Shown: positions 1 to 12,218, counted from the stretch's first letter. The stretch: 46,156 nucleotides of DNA from Acanthamoeba sp. SK_2022b (GCA_027943245.1 JANDJZ010000171.1:1-46156); one strand, 5' to 3'. The notes: generated by a model not told the origin, from the letters alone. Numbers and translations are program-made.

Positions 1-60
1 CTAACCCTAACCCTAACCCTAATTTGTTAACCCTAAGCCCTAACCCATTTATAAGCCCTA
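1..60. repeat. Telomere repeat (CCCTAA)n, chromosome end
   Basis: Three to four exact CCCTAA units are followed by variant units (TTTGTTAACCCTAAGCCC, CCCATTTATAAGCCCTAACC). CCCTAA reads inward from the left edge, which is the orientation of the C-strand at a left chromosome end, so the telomere is TTAGGG-type. The rapid decay into variants suggests the proximal, no longer maintained part of the telomere, with the assembly stopping just inside it. Confidence 0.93.
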
Positions 61-833
61 ACCTGAAAAGTCATGTTATACATATAGTTAGACTCGTCTC
101 GATGTGCTGAGCACGACGCACTTTATGGCGCATTGTATAAATGGTGTGTTGCAGAGTTAGCTCAATTTTTAGTTACAGTGCAATCACCAAGTATGGGTCC
201 AAATTTTAAAAGTTGTGTTTTACATACCATTTGATAGCTCTCACTGAGCTGAATACAACGCACTTTACCACGCGCAAAACGGAGACACGGATGCAGAGTT
301 ATCGCATTTCCAAAATTGGCAAAGTGCCTTGCGAAAATTTCTAAGTCCGCTGGCCTCACCAGTCAAATCAGCTCTCTTGTACTATGAGTGAGTAACCTCA
401 AAACACTTGTATACCCCTTTAACCCCCCCAAAAACACGTTTCCCGCTGTCCGTTTAGCTCTAGCTATTTTTGTTAGCCCACAATTGAATTTACAACCCTT
501 TTCGCCTCATACAAAATTTTGTGAGACCTCTCTGCATACAATGTCTCATCTTCTATGAACGACTTGTATATCAAACTGATGCCTGAATTATGCTCTATCA
601 CACAAAATTTAGTTCATTGTATACCGATACGTAATACCAGAGATCAATAAAATTCTTGACAATATTAAATCGAAAATAAATATTGTAAATTGTCTATCTC
701 CGGTACTTGGATAGATCATGAATTTTCAATAGGTGCAACAGATAGAGCGTAAGTTATAGTATATTTACAATACTTAACATTTGGGGTAAAAAAAAGAGGT
801 AAAGCAGGAGACCCACCGGTATACCCCTAACTT
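61..833. repeat. AT-rich subtelomeric DNA with a degenerate ~150-bp repeat
   Basis: No convincing gene. Two diverged copies of a motif lie about 145 bp apart: one near 105-175 (CTGAGC, then CGCACTTTA, then GCAGAGTTA) and one near 245-312 (CTGAGCTGAATACAACGCACTTTA, then GCAGAGTTATCGCATTT). From about 370 to 830 the DNA is AT-rich and unstructured. Open frames here are short and lack gene-like composition. Confidence 0.6.
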
Positions 834-871
834 AAACCAACATTCAAACACATATACCAACTTAGTGTGTG
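834..871 (+). repeat. Left arm of the 38-bp inverted repeat
   Basis: Starts AAACCAACATTC and ends CTTAGTGTGTG. It is the exact reverse complement of 3493-3530. The base just outside (833) no longer matches the partner, so the boundary is sharp. Confidence 0.93.

Positions 872-873
<2 letters not shown>

Positions 874-951
<78 letters not shown>
874..951 (+). repeat. (GT)n microsatellite, about 39 units
   Basis: An uninterrupted GT run directly inside the left inverted-repeat arm. Long His-Thr or Cys-Val frames through it are artefacts of the repeat. Confidence 0.97.
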
Positions 952-952
<1 letters not shown>

Positions 953-1239
953 GTAGGCCTGTGACTCACCAACTTTGTCAAAAATTGGTACCATTGTTCC
1001 TTTTGCTACCACAGACCCATGTTCAAATCTGCTCCTCCTCAGCAAAGTAGTGGCCATGGATCTTGTTTCGAGTAGTATCTTTGCTGTTGGCAGCTGAGGT
1101 GCCACCTTTGGCATTTACCTGGGTAGCCTGTGGTTTTGGTAGGCACACATACAGACACATTATTGCCACCCAAATCAACAAGAGAAGTGAGTTTACATGA
1201 CAGCTCCACAGTGTCGCCACACCCACCAGCACAGCACAA

Positions 1240-1760
1240 CAACCTACCATGGCTGTTGCAGCTGTTGGCAGCATGCTTTTTTGGGCCACAGGCACACAAC
1301 CACCTTTGGGCAGTTGCTGGTGCTTTGCGCCAAAAACAAGAATACAAGAGTCAGCACCACAGTCACAACCATCAGCATTGCACGACAATTTGTACCTGGA
1401 CAGTTGCAGTTGGCATGCTGCCTAGGGCCACAGGCACATGGCTGGCTCTTGGCAGTTGCTGTCGCATTAAAAAAAAACAATAAGCATCACAGTCATGACC
1501 ATCAGCATAGCATGACAGATTACCTGGGGTGGTGCAGCTGGCATGCTGCCTTGGACTGCTGGCACACAGCCATCCTTTGGTCATTGCTGGAGCTTGCCCA
1601 ACCACAGATTTTTTGTGAAAACAATCATCTGTAAGTTAGTCTCAGTTCCACCACAACCACCCAGCTAAAAGCATTACAAATTACCTGAGCTGGCACAGCT
1701 GGCATGCTGCCTTGGGCCACTGACATGGGCTGCATTGGTGGACTTGGCCTCATGGTGGTG
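1240..1760 (-). repeat. Four diverged ~130-160-bp tandem repeats, possibly a decayed coding repeat
   Basis: The anchor TGGCATGCTGCC or its variant occurs at about 1265, 1411, 1539 and 1700 (spacings 146, 128 and 161). Read on the minus strand, each unit gives a related peptide: CACGPKKHAANSC, CACGPRQHANCNC, CASSPRQHASC and VSGPRQHASC. Three of the copies end in CAGGT, two of these as CAGGTAAT, which resembles a 5' splice site. The copies now lie in different frames and are interrupted by stops. This suggests an old repeated exon-plus-intron module that has decayed, but chance conservation of a non-coding repeat cannot be excluded. Confidence 0.55.
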
Positions 1761-2600
1761 GTGGTGGTGGTGCTGGCCACCCAAGAAGGGACCACCAGTG
1801 GTAGCACCATTGGGGCCACCATGGCAGCTGGTGGTAGTGAAGTGGGGGCAACAGGGGATGGGTGGGGCAGGGTGTGCAGTTTGGGCAGGCCACTACCCTG
1901 CAGCATTGCTGGGGCACTGCTGGGCAGTGGTTGACGCAGCTGCATGTACAGGGCCACATTGGGCACTTGTGGCCACAGTACAAGGAGGAAGCTGTCACTG
2001 CTGCTCAAGTGCTGCTGGCAGTGGCGGCAATGGTGGCTTGACAAACTGGCAAGGTAGTCATCACTGTTGCTCTGGCTGGCCTTGAGGTGCTGCTGGTGGC
2101 AGGACGTGCATGTGGCTGGCTGCTGCTACTGCCATTGTTGGGGTTGGCATTCATGGTGCGTTGGGTGCCATCAGCAGATTCCAATCGTGGTGCTGGCCTG
2201 TCCAGCATGTTGGTGGTTGTTGGTATAGGTAGGTGTTGTGCAGTAGCAGTAGCGGCAGTGATGATGGAATGATAACAGAGGGTGGGAACCTACTGATTTT
2301 CTGGAGTCTGTGTCTTGGGATTTTCTTGGGATTACCAATCATTAATCAGGACATCAGCAGGCACCTACAATGCCACTGGCTGAAATTGTGTTTTGCTGTG
2401 CCACATGCAGAAGGAGCTGTTTTGATTGGAGACACCTGTGCCTGCACATGCATGAGCGTTGGTATTGGGTGGGATGGGTTAAAACCTTGTTTGCTTGGGT
2501 TAGGTGTGTGGACAGTGAGCTCAACCCCAACCAGTAAGACTGGTTATTGCAACATTGTTGGGCTGGCTGTTGGATCAAAAACAACAGGTGTACAAAAAAT
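1760..2600. other. TG/GGT-rich low-complexity DNA inside the element
   Basis: Runs of GGT/TGG (for example 1753-1775) and purine-pyrimidine-skewed DNA, poor in CpG. A 178-codon frame crosses 2233-2769 but has no recognisable domain and runs into the hairpin repeats, so I do not call it a gene. Confidence 0.5.
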
Positions 2601-3357
2601 GACCACTCCACTGGGGTGGTCCTTTCATTTCAAGTTTTGGTGTGCCGAATACCAAGAAAAACAAAGAGGAAAAAATGATCACACTCCACTACCTGGTGGG
2701 GTGGTCACATCATATTCAAGTTGTGTTGGCAGACAGCAGCAACAAACAGAAAACCCAATAATGAAATGACCACTCCACTGGGGTGGTCACAGAAGTTTGG
2801 AGTTGTGTTGGCTAGCAGCAACTAAAAAAAAACCACTGCCAAAATGACCACTCCACTGGGGTGGTCATGCTATTTTGAGTTGTGTTGTCAGACAGCAGCA
2901 GCAACACAAAAAAACCCTAGATAATGAAATGACCACTCCACTGGTGTGGTCACAGCATTGCAAGTTGTGTTTGCTGACAGCAGCAACACAAAAAAAACCC
3001 CAATAATGAAATGACCACTCCACTGGGGTGGTCACAGCATTTCGAGTTGTGTTGGCCAACAGCAGCAACACAAAAAAAACCACTGCTGAAATGACCACTC
3101 CACTGGGATGGTCACAGCATTTCAAGTCGTGTTGTCAGACAGCAGCAAAGCAAAAAAACCTGATAATGAAATGACCACTCCACTGGTGGTCACAGCATTT
3201 CGAGTTGTGTTGTTGGACAGCAGTAAAGCAAAAAACAAAAAAAACCACTAATGAAATGACCACTCCACTGGGGTGGTCACAGCCTTTTCAAGTTGTGTCA
3301 GCACACAGCAGCAACAAAAAAAAACAATGATGAAATGACCACTCCACTGGGGTGGTT
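2601..3357. repeat. Array of ten ~80-bp repeats, each with a 21-nt hairpin core
   Basis: Cores start at 2601, 2677, 2768, 2846, 2931, 3013, 3093, 3173, 3258 and 3337, spaced 76-91 bp. The typical core has arms GACCACTCCA and TGGGGTGGTC around one central C; nine of ten arm positions pair and the tenth is T opposite G, a wobble if transcribed. Copies 2 and 8 are altered by insertion or deletion. The linker is also conserved: AATGAAAT before the core, CACAGCATTTCAAGTTGTGT after it, then CAGCAGCAACACAAAAAA. The whole unit is therefore repeated, not just the core. Confidence 0.93.
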
Positions 3358-3402
3358 ACATATCATTTGACTGCAACAAAACAAACAAGTTGCATGAGAG
3401 CC

Positions 3403-3530
<128 letters not shown>

Positions 3531-4032
3531 GATGTGTGGTGATATGCAGAAACTTGAGTGGTGGTGGTTGTTCAAAAAGTGTGGGCATGGGTGTAGCAAG
3601 AAATTTGCAAGAGTACATGATAAAACAAATGCCAAAAAAAATACAGAAAGGGAAAGGGGAAGAAAGACAAACAGATGGTGTAGGGTAACAGGTTTATCAA
3701 GACCAGGCGTGAAGTATATCAAAAGATAGAGCATAATATTGTGAGTTTTATGAAGTAAGAAGGAGAGAGGAAGGCGCTGAACAGAGAAAAATGCAAAATA
3801 CTGGGTAGCCAATAGGAAAAATCGGTAAAAATGGGACAGCCAATGAGAAAGCAGCATGAAACTCCGCTTGCACACCATTGGTTGGACCAAAAAACGGGTA
3901 CTACCCTAACCCTTCTGGGTTCCGAGTGGGCAAAAAAAGGGGGGTGGGAAAGGACTTGTTGACTCACGGAAAACAGGGCATCTCACCGCTGCCACATGCG
4001 CGACAATGCCAGAGCTGGGTCAAGTTGATCCT
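3531..4032. other. Boundary between subtelomere and gene region; no gene seen
   Basis: AT-rich, purine-rich DNA containing a short internal telomere-like match, TACCCTAACCCTT (about 3902-3914). GC content and CpG rise sharply from about 3980. The last part probably holds the 3' UTR of the XRN1 gene, which ends at 4033. Confidence 0.5.
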
Positions 4033-5569
4033 TCAGAGGAGCATCTTCTGCTGCCAGGTGAGCTGATCCTTCTGGTCTTTCGGGGGCTGCTCCCCTTGTC
4101 CTCCCTTGTCCGCCGCCGCGTTCCTGTCCGACCTGCTTCGGCCTCCGCCTCTTCCTCTTCTCTGGCGAGGCGCCTGTGGCTGAGCTCCCTCTTGCTGGGC
4201 CGTGTCGTCCGGGTTTTTCTGCTGCCACTGCTGCTGGTGGTGGTCGCCAGTGTGACCACCGCGACCGCCTCTGCCTCTACCCCTGCCGCTCCTGCCGCGC
4301 GGGGGCTTCTTGGCGCCTTCGCCCACCAACTCTTGCTGTTGCCTGCGGATCGCGCAGCCACACGAACGGCACGCAAGGTCACCAAACCTGACAGACGCCA
4401 GCAGGAACAGGAGAAGGAGAGACAGTGGCGCGCGGTGACCGATACCAGTTGAGGGAGGCCGGCATGGCCGGTTGCAGGGGCACTTGCAGCGGGACGGGTA
4501 GGCCCGGGATGGGGATGGCGGCGGTGGGCCCTGCCGCTCCTGCCATAGGCATCGCCGCCACACCGTGCGCACCATAGAGAGCGGCGGCGGGTGGCACGCC
4601 TGGGTTAAGAGAGAGAGAGAGAGAGAGGCGGGACGAGATGAGCGGGAACGAGGCACACTGAGCGCACTGAGGGACTGGGGAGCACAAACCAGGGTACTGC
4701 GGAGGCATCATGAACGGCTGCGGAGGGAAGTTGGGCGCGGGCTGGTAGTAGTAGAGCGGATACGCCGGCGCTGTGCCCTGTGCCGGCAAAAGAGTGGGGC
4801 CAGCCGGCTGCAAGGTCGTCGTCGTCGAACATAAAGAACGTCAGCCTCGCGACGCGACGCCAGATTATGGCGGTGGAAAGAAACGGACCTGGGGCGCGGC
4901 AAGCTGTTCCTGCGCCTGCACTGGCTGGGCGTTTCTCTTGCCGCCACCGCGCCTCCTTTCCCTCTTGGGCTTGGTGGTGGCGGTGGTGGTGGTGGCGGAA
5001 GAGGTCTCCCTATTGCCCCCCCCCCGCCCACGAGCAGCCGCGGGTTGAGCCCAGTGTCGCAGGCAGCGAGAGGGTGCAAGCCAGCCAGCCAGCCAGCCAA
5101 CGGACTTGGAGTGTAGAAGAGGTGCGTACCCTTCGGGTTCCGAGTGTTGCGACTGGAGTTTGTTCCAGTACTCGGCCACCTCCGCCTCAGTGCTTTGGCC
5201 GTTGTCGGCGCTGCCGGTCGACGACGAGAGGGACGACGGCTTGGACCCGGTGTTCTTCCTCGAGGACCTCTCCTTCTTCACGGGTGCAGCCGGCTGCGTG
5301 GTCGCGCCGACGGCGGCACCTTCCTCACCTACTGCAGGTCATCACCAAAATGGCCCGAGCCGCGAGGGGGGGAGGGTCAGCTCCAGCACGTGGTGGCGAG
5401 AGGAGAGCGCTGTTGTATGACGACGTGCCTTGAGGCTGTTGCTTCGGCCTGTACGCGACCTTGTCGCCTGACTTTCTCACGTCCCTCCTGGGATCGGAAC
5501 CGCCCCTTTGCAGTATGGCCACCGGCTTGTCGGCTCCTTGGCCACCACGGTTGGTGCGCGGCTGGTGGG

Positions 5570-5610
<41 letters not shown>

Positions 5611-8600
5611 GCGGGCTGCTGAACAGCTTGGCCCTGACCCTGGCCTCTGGGGCCAGCGTGCTCCCTTTCGGGCTTGGCCCACGCGTTCTGCTGGGGGCCC
5701 GAGTTACGACCGCCACGCTTGGGACCAGCTCCACGGCCCAGGTTGAGCACCGTGGTCGGCGGGATGTGCTGCTGCCCGCGCAGGTCAGAGCACCTGCAGG
5801 CGATTCGAATGGCGATTCGCCAAGCGGGATTTAAAAGGAGAGGTCAGCCCTGAGCTGAGCTCCCGCCACCAAGCCAATAAGCGCGGGGGGGGGGAGGGCA
5901 AGCGCCGCACCTGTTGCCGAGATTGGTTCCGCCGAGGAACTCCTCATCGAACACGACTTCAAGCAGGTTGTTCACGATGCCGGTGACGGTGCCCTTCAGG
6001 CCAAAGGGGATGGGGCCGTTGTCGCGCAGGTTCATCACTCTCTCGCCCAGCGAGATATCCGTTTGCGCCGACTCCTGAGGCCGATGAATAGCAACGCGTC
6101 CGGTCACGACACTATGCGCCCTTGATACACGTGGCGAATGACGACACGTGGTAAACGAAAGACAGCGCGCAGTCTTACCTCGTCGGTGGCCGGGATGTCA
6201 GACAGAGGAGTAAGCAGCTGGCTCGTGGAGCAGTCCACCATGATGGTCTTCTTCTTCCTTGCGTTGTTGTTGGCCACGTAGCGGTTGCTTTCCTCTTCCA
6301 CGGTCTTGACGGCCTCCTTGGGCATGGCCTAGTGAGACGGGCGGACGTGTGTGAGTCATGACGATGAGGACGATGATGTGGCATGAACGCTCATCGCTTA
6401 CCTTCGAGCCGATGGGCACGCGTTGCAGGTTGTTGGTCTCCAAGTGCTTCAGCCACTCCTCCACCTGCGTGCGTACGAGTCCGATGGGCATGATCGGAAG
6501 AAGGCGGAGCAATTATTATTATTATTATTATTAGAATTTAGCATTATTATTTATTATTATTATTTATTATTATTATTATTATTATTATGAAAAGTACCTC
6601 GTTCATGCGTTCGGCAGCGTTGCCGTTGGGGAAGAGCATCTCGGGCGAGAAGACTTCGATTTCCTGAGCGTCCTCCGCTTCAAGCGCCTGGAAGAGGTCG
6701 GGGAACCTCTGCATGAACTCGTAGACCAGGTCGAGAGCCTTGGCCGAGTACATCCAGTAGCCGCGCGAGATTCCATTGGGCGCAGGGGTCTCAATGCGCT
6801 GGGTGTAGCCCAACATCTGCTGACCCTTGCGCGTGAACTTGATCCTCAGTCCGATGTTGATCTTCCTGTTCTGGTGCTGCGCGTAAACGCTGGCCGTGAT
6901 CTGATCATTGCCCAATCGCCACCACCACACCACCACACCAACACGGCGGGCGTTAGGGCGTGGCCTACTTGTAGCACAGTAGATAAACGGCCACGGAGGA
7001 GGAGGAAGAAGAGGAGGAGGAGCGCTGTGATTACCTTCGAGAGCACCTTGGGCGAGATGTTTAAGCGTCTGGAGACTTCAGACAAGTGGTAGAAGTTCTC
7101 CTGAGTCTGAAGGGCGATCCTGCGGCCGAAGGAAGCGGGAGGGGGTGGCACTTCGAGCTCTACTCGCACGTCGGGCGGGGAGCCCGCCTCTGTCGGCAGG
7201 TGCTGCGATGGGAATAGAGGAGCGTAACGGAGCGACCGTCGTTAGCACTGTCGTCGTGCGCAGGCGACATGTTGTGTGTGTGGTGTGGGAGGGGGGGTAA
7301 GCTCACCTCGGCCACGGTGCCCAGACCGCCAAAGTTGGCGCCCGAGCCGAGGTAGACCACTCGCTGGCCAATCGGGAAGGCCTCCTCGACGGACGGAGCG
7401 GCTCTTTCCTGCAGCCTGGGGTCTGGCGCGTAGTGCTCCTTCACAATGGTCTGCAAAGAGGCCAAGAGGAGAGGGTGAGCTCTTGAATCGCACTTTGACC
7501 GGTGCTACGAGACTGCTGCTGTTGGAGAAGAGCCGAGCTACCTGAAGCGGGTAGATGTCATCGATGGTGCGCCACATCTTGGTGCGCGAGCCATCTTTCC
7601 TAACTTTCATGCCGCGAATCACTTGGACGTGCAGCATCACCTGTGCATGCAGCAGTTAGCCTAAGGGTTGCAGGCGCCGTTTTGAAGCGATGCAAATCTA
7701 CGCGAAGGACAGGCTGTAAACCTTGACTTCGCCGATGTCCATGCCCTTCTTGGCCTTGTAGTGGTTCTTCTGATACTTGCTCTCCTTCAGCCAGGCACCC
7801 GAATCGCCCTGCATGGGTGTACAAAAGTAAAGGGCCAATTAATCAAATGCATTAGTAGTTGCACGTGTGGCCCTCTCTCCGCTACCCGGAGAAAATCCCG
7901 GGTGGTGTGGTTCTGAACGCACCGGAGAATGCCTGACAGTGCCTTGGGCTTGGCTCATACGGCATTCGCCATCAGAGATGCCCAGAACCTGAAATCAAAC
8001 GCAGAGACGTTAAGATTGCAGTTGGGCAAGTTTCGGTACTAATGCAAACGATTGAGGAAGACGAGGATGCGTACCAGCGCTTCCTTGAGGTAGGGCCACT
8101 CAACGTAGATGGTCTTGCCAAGAAGGTCCTGAACTGTGCTGGCGTCAACGTCATCCACTGGCTGTTGCTTGGTCAAGAGAGCGCTCGGCGCTGTGCGGTT
8201 TAATTCCCAAACGGTTTAGACACGAGAGATCGTTGGTTGGGTAAAGTCGAAAACTCCACTCCGAAGAAGCAAGGTAAGGTGGGAGGTGGGTTACTCTTTC
8301 CATTGGCCTCGCTCTCGGCGTGATTGATCTCGGTCACTACCTCCTTGGGCTCCTGGCCCTCGGGAGGCAACAGCTTCAGCAAGAGGCTCTGCTTCCTGAA
8401 ACCATGAATGCACCGACCAAATGCTCCCAAATTGAGTCTCACCAGCTCTGTCCCGGCGCACGAAAGGGCGCTTCACACCACTGACTCAGCCACACTGAAC
8501 GGTGTCTGTACCTGCTCGAGGTGCCGAAGACGGACAGGCCGGCGTAGGCGAGCTGGCTCGTGTGTCTCAGGTTCTGGAGCGTGGGGAAGCCCGGCTGATT

Positions 8601-11600
8601 TTGCAGCCCAAACTTGGCGCCGGGCAACAGGTAAGGCGTGATTTGGCCTTCCGTACCCCACTCCTCCAGGCGGAACTCCCTTCATACGGCCCCATCCGAA
8701 CCGACATGAACGAACGAATGAATGAACGCGTTAGCGTCCAACGCTCCCAAACAATCGTCGAGCAAGATTGTTTCAAATGTGAACGGACGAGGGTGCTGCT
8801 GGAGGTGAGCGTTGGGGAGGGCCAAGTCCGTACTTTTGGCTGACCAGGCAGGGGTTGAGGTCGGCGAATATACCAGGCATGGGCGTCGGGAACAGCGTCT
8901 CGTTGGTCCGGTCGTACTGGAACATGTACGCCATACCAAACGAGTCCCTCTTCCTCTCCTTTTCGCTTAACCGGTTCTTATCGACCGTGGCCATCGCTTT
9001 TGAAATAGTGCAGGGTTTGACAAAAAAAAAAAGAGTATTTAGAAGAAGACACATGGTGGCGCCGAGGCACACTGAGGTGGCATGGGCATACCATCAAGAA
9101 GGCGCTTTTCATCGATGAAGGGAATGAGAGCAATCGCTTCCCACGCGTTTCTTTTACCGTTCATGTCCACCTGGGGGGGGGAAGCGCGGATATCGACGGT
9201 AAGCTCACCAAGCACCACATCACGCAGGGGAGATCACCCCATTACACACCTTGAATTCTTCGGGATAGAAGTCAATGATCGGAGAGTCGGCTCTTGTCAT
9301 GAGCTCCTGATAGGGCACTGGCAGCAGCGTCTTGGACGCAGCTGGCAGCACGCCCATCAGCTGCTGGAACGGATAGAACGGCGTGCCCAGCTCGAACGTG
9401 AGCTTGTACGAGGTCAAGTTGACCAAATCTGCGGAGATGACGGAGAGACGTAACGTAGTCAGATCATGACTCCTGCATTAAGAAAACACAAGTTGTATAT
9501 AGCCAATTGATCGAGGCGAATATGAAGGACGGTACCCGAGCACAGGGGCGCGTAGTGGAAGGGGAAGAACCAGTTCCATGAGCAGCAACCGCGGTAGTAG
9601 TAGCGGAGCACCCAGACTAAACCCTCCAGGTACGATGTACGAAGGTGCTTGTGGTACTCCTCGTTCTCAAGACCGACCCTGAACTTGTCCCGGTAGTACC
9701 AGTTCTTCCAGGAGTCGTCGTCGTACTCCTCCTCCTCTTCCTCGTCTCTCGGCCGGTTTTTTTGTTCGTTGAACTTTTCGGTGGCCGCAGCCATGGCCGC
9801 GAGGTCGTACTCGGAGTCGTTCTTTGTCCGGAGGCCGCCTTCAAACACGACGGTCTCCTCGTCAAGCTCGGCCAAGGCGTCCTCCACCTCGTTCGAGTTG
9901 CCGCCGTCTTCAGCCGCAACTGCCCCAATAGGGGAAAAAAAAAAAAAAAAAAAACGCATCAACAATGAACAACGACAAAACACCGCCGGAAAACCAGAGA
10001 CACCACACCACACACACACGCACACACAATACCACGGTGCTTCTCGCCACTAGCGCGAAGAGTGTTCTGTTTCTCCTTCATCTTGAGCTGCCACGCGTTG
10101 AATTTGGACCGGTCAGCCTCAGGGTCTGCGCGTACCAAGCACATCCAGCAGCAGAGATCCGGTCAGTGCACCGCGTCTGTGTGATGATCACACAGTGCGA
10201 GAACGAAAGGCGGCAAGGTCACACTGGCCACACCTTCTTCTTCGTCATCAGACTGCAGGCTCTGCTCCAACACTTCGAGGTGCAGGGGCGGCATTGTGGA
10301 GAGCATTTCCTGCTCGTACTTGGCGATCTGCTTGAGGAACTTTTCACAGCGCTCCCAAATGATTTCTCCTTTCTGTGATGGCGGCGACGGCACCCGCCAT
10401 CAATCATTCTGAGTTAGTGGATGGACGACGTCACTCCAACAGGTGAAGTGGCTGCGAGAGTGAAGCGAACCTCGGTGATGTATCCACCAAGCGTCGGCAG
10501 GAGCTCTTTGTAGATGTCAAACATCTTATCAAGCGCCCCGTCTGCAATGTCCATGTACGGCAGGTTGGGCAAAAAATCGTTTCCTGTCGATCAAATATCA
10601 CCGGTTATTCTCCACACATCGCACACATCGCACACACACCACGCATCTTTGACCTCGTCTAAACACCACTCGTACCGACAAAGAAGCAGAACAAAACAAA
10701 GTCGTCGATGACCCTCTCAAGGTCATAGCCGAATGGCAGCTCCGTTTTGAACTCTTCGTCCAGATACTCGCGCAACAAGTTCACAAATAAAAGCTACACG
10801 GATCACACACGTTAGACGCTACTCGTGAGTAATTGGCCATTTGGGGGCTGGCACAGCACCAGCTACGAATGGCACCTCATGGTGATGAGCGAAATTACCT
10901 GAAACTTGGGCGGGGTGGCTTCTGGCTTTTTCTTGCGGCGGCCAAAGGTGACCTCTTCCCTGAGCAAGGCGAAATGAGGCTGCCAATGCGCGAGAAACCA
11001 CGTCAGCCACACTCCTCCGGTAGATAGGGGAAATTCTCTTACCTCGTGGGAGACTAGGGCCAGCATGATCAAGTCGGCGTCCAGGCCATAAAGGCAGTGG
11101 CGCGTATTAGGGTCGTGTTCAGGGAGCATCTTTTGTCTACGGATGTACTCCATAATCTTGTGTTCTCCCTCGCCGGGGACCTGGCACCATTGGGGGGGGG
11201 AGAGAGAGAGAGAGAGAGACAGAAAAATTAGAGTCCGCTGCGACGAAGCACCAACTTGGCCACGTCACCCACGCGTGGGAACGAGTGTACTGGCGCCATC
11301 ATAGAGACGTACCTCGTGGCCAGACAGGATGACTTTGACCTTTCGCCAGGCGCTGTCCTCCTTGATCTTCTTGCGGATGAAGTACTTGAGGTAGTCAGAC
11401 AGCTTGGCCATGAACTCAGTGCCAGGAGTGATGCAGTTGGAGTCAAACTGGTCCTCCTGTAATGCCCTCCCCCCCAAAGCTCTGCCTGTCAGTTGCTAAT
11501 CACGGTCGCCCCTTGAAGGCAAAGAGAGGGGAGGGGGGAGAGAGAGAGAGAGAGAGAAAGGAACGCCAAGGAAGCAAGGAAGGAAGAGCTAGAGCTACAT

Positions 11601-12218
11601 GTACCTGAACTTTTTCTCCCGTCTCGCGGGCCTTTTCGAGGGCTTCCTTGGACTCCTGCGCTGTGCGCAAGCGTCGCTGCCTCTGCTGGTTCATCTTGGC
11701 GCGAGGTGCCACACCTGCGCCACGACATCCAGCCAACCATGGTTGCCACACACATGCGCGTGAGCATGCCTTCTATCCGCACGACCACCTTAGGCAGAGG
11801 CGAGTGGAGAAGCGCGTGAGAGAGAGAGAGAGAGAGAGGAGCTGACCGTCAATAGCGAGGTAGATGAGTTTCTGAGGCTTGACGGCGTGAAATAGTCGAT
11901 CGATGTAGTGAAAGATCTGGATGATCATCTCCTTCTCGCTCAGCTTGTTCAGCACGTTGTCGTTCCATTCAGGGTGCGTGCAGTTGTGAATGATACCGTT
12001 CATATCCAGGTATAAATTGTCTGTTTGTGAAACAAAAGGAAATGAAAATGACGATGGCTCATGGGTGTAGTCAAGAAAAAGGATGGATTTGGGGGGGGGG
12101 GCGAGGCGGTGGAAGTTGAGTTTAACGAACCGAACTCCGGGGTAAAAGAGGGCTCGATGGGGATGGTGATGAGAGGGTATCTCTCAGAGAGCCAGCGAAA
12201 GAATTTTGGTACTCCCAT
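4033..12218 (-). CDS. XRN1: XRN1-family 5'-3' exoribonuclease
   Basis: Degrades decapped, 5'-monophosphate mRNA in the cytoplasm. The start at 12218 gives [17 protein letters not shown], the invariant XRN N-terminus. Exon 1 ends at 12131; intron 12021-12130 joins PEF to [19 protein letters not shown]. Catalytic acidic motifs follow in family order: [23 protein letters not shown] (split by an intron), [27 protein letters not shown] and [11 protein letters not shown]. The XRN helical domain, including [20 protein letters not shown], lies near 9,450-10,600, and D1/SH3-like segments near 5,900-9,400 (for example [13 protein letters not shown] and [12 protein letters not shown]). The C-terminal tail has a poly-Gln run (about 5568-5610) and an RG/Gln-rich end; TGA is at 4033-4035. 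Many short introns, one (ATT)n-rich at 6511-6590. Frame motifs argue for XRN1 rather than nuclear XRN2, given the long D1-SH3-like part. Family certain; tail exon borders approximate. Confidence 0.93.
6511..6590. repeat. (ATT)n-rich intronic low-complexity tract in XRN1
   Basis: ATT/TTA repeats in an otherwise GC-rich gene, between the exon ending in [11 protein letters not shown] and the one near 6,490. An AT-rich intron island. Confidence 0.85.

Noticed and set aside
827..1114. Protein with a long His-Thr repeat
   Set aside because: It is simply translation of the (GT)n tract; the same peptide end (LSWYMCLNVGL) appears at 3490-3530 only because the DNA is an inverted repeat.
2233..2769. 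178-residue protein inside the subtelomeric element
   Set aside because: No known domain, runs into non-coding repeats, composition unlike the genes of the window.
2601..3357. CRISPR-like array of palindromic repeats
   Set aside because: The sequence between the cores is itself conserved, the context is a eukaryotic telomere, and there are no cas genes.
3906..3928. Duplication between the subtelomere border and XRN1 (similar words near 5127-5146)
   Set aside because: About 20 bp of imperfect likeness (ACCCTTCGGGTTCCGAGTG type); too short to tell from chance.
4006..4452. Plus-strand gene overlapping the XRN1 3' end
   Set aside because: GC-rich shadow frame of the RG/Gln-rich XRN1 tail.
5144..5746. 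200-residue Ala/Arg-rich plus-strand protein
   Set aside because: Shadow of the XRN1 poly-Gln region (CAG read on the other strand as Leu/Ala runs).
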